Source: Epiperipatus broadwayi
Lineage: Eukaryota; Onychophora; Udeonychophora; Euonychophora; Peripatidae
Direction: 5' to 3'
Assembly: GCA_028023455.1 (NCBI GenBank)
Contig: JAQFVV010006255.1
Span: 1,862,001-1,926,000, forward strand
DNA: 64,000 nucleotides
Each line of letters opens with the position of its first letter. Position 1 is the stretch's first letter. The notes below the pieces were generated by a model, which saw only the letters and a list, made by a program, of their open reading frames with translations, did not search any database and was not told the origin of the DNA. This document shows positions 58,796 to 64,000 of this stretch, piece after piece. The translations under genes were made by a program, and so were the position numbers.

Positions 58796-59616
58796 TTCAC
58801 CCATGTCCTCATCCCCAAGTTCCTCCTTCACCTAAGTCAGTTCGTCATCACACTCAACATGATTAACAAGCTGGCTTCAGGTGTTTATATCATCGAGGAT
58901 CTCTATTTGGTTGCATTAGTCCCTTTCCTTAAGAAAGATTGGCCACCCACTGAGCCCAAGAGGCTTAGTCTCATTTAGATGACCCCTTTGCTCATAAAAC
59001 TCATTGAGTTTACCATCAGTCACTAGAAGAATTTATACTCCCTACCCTTTTGACCTCACAGTTTGCTTGTAAGGGGCAATCCACTCTTGGGGCTACCACA
59101 CTCTTTAAGATGATCATCGAGCATGTAAGGTGGTCTTGAAGTTGCAGGCCCATTGTTGTCCAGCTGGATATCCAGACAGCCTTTGACTGTCAGCATTGAC
59201 CTGCTCCTTGGCATCCTCAGGGACCTTAACATTCTAGAGGTTCTTCTGTCCATCCTCCACAATCTCCTGTCCAACAGAAAATCCTAGTTACCCTTGATAG
59301 GAAAGTTGCCCCTGGCTTCATACCTAATGTATCCATTCCTCGGGGCTTTCCACTGAGCATGTTGTTGTTTACCATGTTTCTGAATCCCCTCTTTCTCAGG
59401 CTGGAACATGACTTCCCTGGAATCTTCATTCCTGGGCTGGGCAAAAGCATCAAATGCCTTGCTTACATAGATGATGTGGTGGTCTTCCCTCGGTTGATCT
59501 CATCCCAACTTCAACAGATCCTCACCTGGTACACTGAGACATACAGGCTGGAATTTAGCAGTGACAAATCAGCGGCAAAATTCTTTCCACCTTTAACACC
59601 AAGCCATACAACTTCC

Positions 59617-59735
59617 TTGATTTTCTCCTCATGTTATCTCCCAAGGACTTGAAGGTTCGGGTCCAAACTGCATTGTTTTTCTCCTCATGTTATCTCCCAA
59701 GGACATGAAGGTTCGGGTCCAAACTGCATTGTATC
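59617..59735 (+). repeat. In-ORF tandem duplication, about 56-60 bp
   Basis: TTCTCCTCATGTTATCTCCC, AAGGAC.TGAAGGTTCGGGT and CCAAACTGCATTG occur twice in direct succession with one base difference. The near identity shows it is recent relative to the decay of the ORF. Confidence 0.85.
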
Positions 59736-60994
59736 AAAACATATCCACCCTCAGAACTATCACAGGCAGCTACCTTTTCTACCTCTCCCTTTATGGGAAA
59801 GTTACCCTCCTCAATCTTCTAGGGTTTCCCAAAATAGCATATTATCTCCCCATCATTTTACCTGCATACTCCTTCATATCCAAAATCAATGCCCTTTGCA
59901 CCCATTTTTTCTGGGGCAGAAAGATGATGGCCATCAGCCTAAAATGAACTTGGTTTTCCTAAAAACCTCAATGGGCTGGGCCTGCTCCCCCTCAACACCC
60001 TTCTGATCCAGAGAACTCACAATATTGTACTCATGCTTATAAGTCACTTTCCTGATCTTGTGCATATCATCATCACTCTCTTTGACTCCTCCCAATCACA
60101 GGCCCACCCTCCACCCAATCACAGGTGCAAGTCATGGACCTCATTCATTGCCAATATCCTACAAAAGGCTGGCTTTGCTATACCTTACATCTGCTGCAAA
60201 TTAAAGTATTGGGAGGTTTTCAGTCGGACCATAGACTTCTCCATTGTCTCCCCTACATTCCTCAAACTTACCAATGCTCAATTAATCCACAAATTCAAGG
60301 GGAGTTCCTTGAGGAAAAAATTCCTTGATTTCCTCCTCAAAATCAACCTTCATTCCCTACCCACCAATCAATTTTTGGTTAACCATAGGGGTTTCACCAA
60401 CATCTTTTCCTTATTCCAGCTCTATAAAACTGACAACGAAATCCTACAGCACTTCCTACTTGAATGTCCTTTTTGCTTGAAGTAAGACATGTCATCAACT
60501 CCTTTTCCTTGCATAGGAACACCATTTTCAATCTCTGAGGATCCATTGAAACAGGGATCTTTGCAACTATCAGTTTTCCTCATCTATGCACTCTGGTTGC
60601 TTCAATGTGCTATTATTTTTGATTAGGTAGTACATTCAGCGAATCAAAAACTATTGGATCTAACTCACTCTCTCAAAACCAGATACCAAACTAGTCCTAC
60701 CTCTGCTTCTTACAGACACCTGAGCAATCCTCCAACTCCCATTGTCTCAGCCTCTGTCACAGGACATCCAATTAAATGTTTGTGACCTGTGTGATCGCCC
60801 GCTCAATGAGGACATGCATCTTGGACTTGCAACCAATGTCTTTTCTTGGTCTGGACTATATACCCTTTCCACAATATCCCTTTCCCTTTTCATATGAATC
60901 CTTCCCTGTTTTACCATGTTCTTGAATTTCATTTTATCATGTAATCACTTCTTTGTAAACCTTTTTTTTAACTGTATTTATATCTGTTTTTTTT

Positions 60995-61034
60995 TTTTTT
61001 GCTGAATAAACTTTCATCACTGAGAAAAAAAAAA
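60995..61034 (+). terminator. LINE polyadenylation signal and poly(A) tail
   Basis: gctgaataaactttcatcac contains AATAAA and is followed about 20 bases later by an A run. This is the 3' end of the LINE. Confidence 0.75.
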
Positions 61035-62439
61035 GTTTTGTTAAATAGATTGCCTGTTACAAATGCTGAAAAAGTCTAGATTTTAGTAGTGTGATATGCG
61101 AGGACAGTATGGAAAAATAGGGAGAACAATCTACACTCCTGTATTGAATAATAGCATAAAAATTTGTCTCCAGAATTGCTAAAAAAAACATTTTTTAATT
61201 TTTTTTTTTTTTTTAAATTTATGAACAAAATGCATTTCTGAACAAAAGGAAGAAAGTGGAAAGATTTATTTCTCTCTCCTCATCTGGATATATTCTTATA
61301 AATGCCACTTTTCCTATCTTAGATGTTTATTTTTTGTATAAATGTAGTTATATTTTACATTTTATGTATAAAACATTTTAATTTTCTTCTCCAGTTAATT
61401 TTGAATGATTTTTATTGCTATGCTCAGTTTAGTTCAATAGTAGATTGACAGTCTGAGAAGCAAAGTGGATCAAATCAATTTTAATCCTATCACATCTGGT
61501 GCTCAAATGGCATATGTCCTTCTCAGTAATTAATCATTTTTTTTTTTTTACTGACTTATTAGCTTTTTTCTCATCTCAATATGTGTACAAGTACTTACTA
61601 TTTTTCTCTCTTCTTTTTTTATTGTTATCCATGAGGTTATATATATTTCACAGTTTAATTCCATTCCATTTTGTTTATTTATTTTATCACTAAAGTATTG
61701 AAAGTTGTTTGATTTAAGATTGCAGATACATTAAAACAAATTTTTCACAGAATCTGAAATTTTAAAAATTGTCTATTTTATTTTATAATATTCCTTTTTA
61801 ATCTCATTCTTGATTTTAATTACATCACATACCTGTGCTAGAATAAATATTTCCACTTTTATTTTTAAATTTAAATTTAAAGTGGAATCGGTATTTCCTA
61901 ATTTCTTCAGATTATGCCTTGTTCATTTAATTTTTTTTTCATGACTTGAATTATCTGCTTATCCCAGTATAATTTTTTTTTTTTAAAAACTTGGTTTTAT
62001 TTTCAAACCATTCCATTCATTTTTTCTCAACATCAATCTTTTTATTATAGATAGATTATTGAATTAAGATGCCATTATGGATTTAGAAAATTTTCAGAAA
62101 TGAATAAAGTCACTCAAATTCAAAACCTATAATTATATCGGTAAAATGGAAAATTTTAAAAAAATTAAACACTGTATTAGTGTAACTTAAATGGTAACTT
62201 ATTAGAAACATATTCTTAGGATAAAATTAATTTAATAAAAAAATAATTATTCATTGCCTATATTTATTTGATTGTAAGAAATTTTGCATTGATAAATAAT
62301 AGAAATTCAAATTGAACTATAATAAAAGCTGTATAATTTTTGTATATCATAAAAATGATGGTAAAAAGAGAAATCCTCTATTGCCTTAAAAAATTAGTAA
62401 AAAACAACAACAACAATATGGATCTAAATCCATTATCTA
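61035..62439. other. No recognisable gene
   Basis: AT-rich DNA with T runs near 61198 and 61540. The 64-codon frame at 61499-61693 is Phe-rich and has no recognised motif. Confidence 0.5.
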
Positions 62440-63770
62440 CTCACATTTATTTGAAATTTTACATTATTAGACAGTAAAATATTCATAATAAAAGTTGAAG
62501 TTTTTTAATATGCTTTTTCAAAAATTGAACAAATATTAAATTGTTTTACAAAAATTTTGTTTTCATTTGAAAAATGTTTAGAATAGAATTGCAAACTTTT
62601 TGTCTTATAATTAGTATATAATTGAATGAAAATAAACAAGTAATAATTTCATGATTTTTTGAATAATTCAACTTTTTCATAAAAAGTAAATATATTTTGA
62701 AAACATATTTGTACATTAGAGTTATGTAGTCTTATACATATATTAAAACTGTTGTACTTTCTCTTTTGAAATGAATTTTTAGCATAGATTCATAAATATT
62801 TTGATTTAACTATAATACAGAATTGCAACTACATATTTACATATACAGCTTATACTTTCTTCATAAAAGAATGTATTATGGGTATGCTACTATTCAACCA
62901 TATTATGTTACATAAATAGATGATACAACCATGCTTGAACATTAAAATTGTTACCATATATATCAGTTTTTTTGAAAATTAATTTTTAAGATAGAAATTT
63001 GCAAATTTGTTACTTTTGGAGATTGCTATATAGAAAATTGGAAATTTCTTTATAAAGGTGCTTTTTAATTGCTAAATTAAATGTCGTTTTTTTTTTTTAG
63101 TATTGACTGATGTAATAATCTGACATTAGAAGTTGCTCTTTATAAAATTTGTTTCATTTGCTATTTAAAATAAACTTTTAGTATAGAACCATTTTTTTTT
63201 AAAGATTATGTAACAGATAGTTGAGAATTTTATGTAGTTTAAAAATTAGTTCGCTTTTTTTTTTTTTATAAAAATGCATTATAGCTAAAAAATTTATTAG
63301 GTTTTTTCTTCTTTTTTTTTTTTTTTTTTTTGAGTCATTAGCTAAAGCTGTGACATTTTATTTTTCATTTGTTTTTGAAAATAAACTTTTATCTTAGAAT
63401 CTACAATTGTATACAGCTTAAGGATTATTATAAACACCTGATAAAAATTGAATTAGGAATAGAAACTAGCTACATAATTTTTATTTTTTGATGTCAACTA
63501 AAGGAATGTTGATTTCACTTTAGAAATTGCTGCATATTTTATTTTTTATTTGTTACTGGAAATACACTTTTAGCATAGAATTGTAATTTTTTTGCTTTTG
63601 ATTTATGCAGATTGCAGGAAATTTTATGCAGCTTAAAGATTATTTAAGTTTTCTTATAAAAATGTATTATGATTAGAAAAGTAACTACTCAGTTTTTCTT
63701 TTTTGATGTCAGCTAAAGGATTATTCATCTGACATTAGAAACTAAGTATATTTTTTAAACTAATGAAATT
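62440..63770 (+). repeat. Degenerate satellite-like array, about six copies of 180-210 bp
   Basis: A landmark like AATAAACTTTTAGCATAGAA recurs near 62577, 62773, 62984, 63170, 63381 and 63562 (spacings of about 196, 211, 186, 211 and 181). Shared units also include TTTTATGCAGCTTAAAGATTA, TATAAAAATG.ATTAT, TTTTGATGTCAGCTAAAGGA and CTGACATTAGAA. Copies are strongly diverged. The array may run to or beyond the window edge. Confidence 0.7.
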
Positions 63771-64000
63771 GAATGTTTTTTGTTTTTATATTTTATATAA
63801 GTTGGTAATATTTATGTATTATGTGTATTCACATGTCATATATATTTTAACACTTCTCCTTTTATATATATATAAATGTATGCTATATATCTTTAAAATA
63901 TTTTATTGACTGATCTAGAAAGGTTCAAATTTGGACAATTTGGATTACTGGTAGTGTACTTGCAGTTTGCCTTACATTTCCATTATTATATATTTTTCTT

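Larger units (their letters stand above)
57480..60485 (+). pseudogene. LINE ORF2 (endonuclease and reverse transcriptase, Tx1/L1-like)
   Basis: The endonuclease begins near 57483 with DLNIQGLDLNLIRMLL and continues NIPFLPETKLS (N.NG.......L......D...LQET). RT motifs follow: FACKGQSTLGATTLFKMII near 59058 (F..GRST), QLDIQTAFDC near 59159 (motif A, catalytic Asp kept), VSIPRGFPLSMLLFTMFLNP near 59328-59390 (motif B, PQG to PRG), CLAYIDDVVVF near 59455 (motif C, YADD to YIDD with both Asp kept), and LTWYTETYRLEFSSDKSAA near 59520. The tail near 60440 reads EILQHFLLECPFC. Base composition is uniform across the ORF. Stops and frameshifts are frequent before 59300. Two local tandem duplications lie inside it. 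Confidence 0.78.
54880..61034 (+). mobile_element. Tx1/L1-like LINE, near full length
   Basis: This block is markedly richer in C and less AT-biased than its flanks. It carries ORF1 with a zinc knuckle, an endonuclease region, an RT with readable motifs, a C-terminal H...C tail, and ends with an AATAAA near 61002 followed by an A run to 61034. The 5' edge is set by the base-composition change and is approximate. No target duplication was confirmed. Both ORFs are interrupted, so the copy is inactive. Confidence 0.75.

Noticed and set aside
59056-59453. Minus-strand open frames rich in Arg, Met and Leu
   Set aside because: Antisense to the LINE reverse transcriptase motifs on the plus strand; GC-richer composition makes them open by chance.
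1-64000. Host protein-coding genes with introns
   Set aside because: No exon-like frame with a recognisable host domain bordered by splice signals was found. Short exons in such AT-rich DNA could be missed by eye; RNA-seq or protein alignment would settle it.

Overview
The window is AT-rich eukaryotic nuclear DNA and almost certainly metazoan. It shows no intact host gene, no rRNA and no CRISPR. What can be read is a palimpsest of transposable elements: RTE-type, Tx1-type and other non-LTR retrotransposons, Penelope-like elements (PLEs) with a GIY-YIG endonuclease, a BED-finger hAT transposon, a mariner, several terminal-inverted-repeat or fold-back elements and tRNA-derived SINE heads. This mix is usual in protostome invertebrates such as chelicerates and molluscs, but the species cannot be fixed from sequence alone. 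Nearly all coding remnants carry frameshifts and stops.

Layout. 1-1000: RTE reverse transcriptase remnant (-) split by a small inverted-repeat element. 4.6-5.6 kb: Penelope-like RT remnant (-). 10.3-12.7 kb: RTE endonuclease/RT (-) with an internally inverted segment. 13.2 kb: tRNA-Lys-like SINE head. 13.9-14.7 kb: another LINE (-). 16.4-19.0 kb: complete hAT copy with a perfect 8-bp target duplication. 20.9-24.3 kb: LINE 3' end, fold-back MITE, RTE RT (+). 27.3-36.2 kb: nested Penelope/ribozyme complex. 37.1-38.1 kb: TA-flanked Tigger-like MITE. 41.5-43.5 kb: LINE (+). 44.9-46.7 kb: terminal-inverted-repeat element with internal minisatellites. 47.9-48.2 kb: LINE 3' end. 52.7-53.6 kb: mariner (+). 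54.9-61.0 kb: Tx1-like LINE (+) with CCHC ORF1, endonuclease, RT and poly(A). 62.4-63.8 kb: degenerate tandem array.

The most interesting locus is 27287-36162. A Penelope-like element is present as two inverted, head-to-head copies. A second Penelope family, itself a head-to-head inverted pair, sits in the left arm. The right arm is split inside the GIY-YIG domain by a tandem array of about 466-bp units. Each complete unit carries a 59-nt motif that folds by eye as a type I hammerhead ribozyme: a CUGAUGA core, a GAAA box, a GUC cleavage triplet, a two-segment stem I of 6+6 bp and a short palindromic stem III. A non-autonomous tandem repeat with hammerheads matches what is known as an animal retrozyme, a class thought to be moved by PLE enzymes. 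Here the array is itself a head-to-head inverted pair inside a PLE, so three nested elements share one architecture. A further 2-kb GC-richer insert (28099-30147), flanked by a 232-bp direct duplication of PLE sequence, has promoter-like signals and is not identified.

All calls come from reading the sequence. Family names rest on motif recognition, not on database searches.
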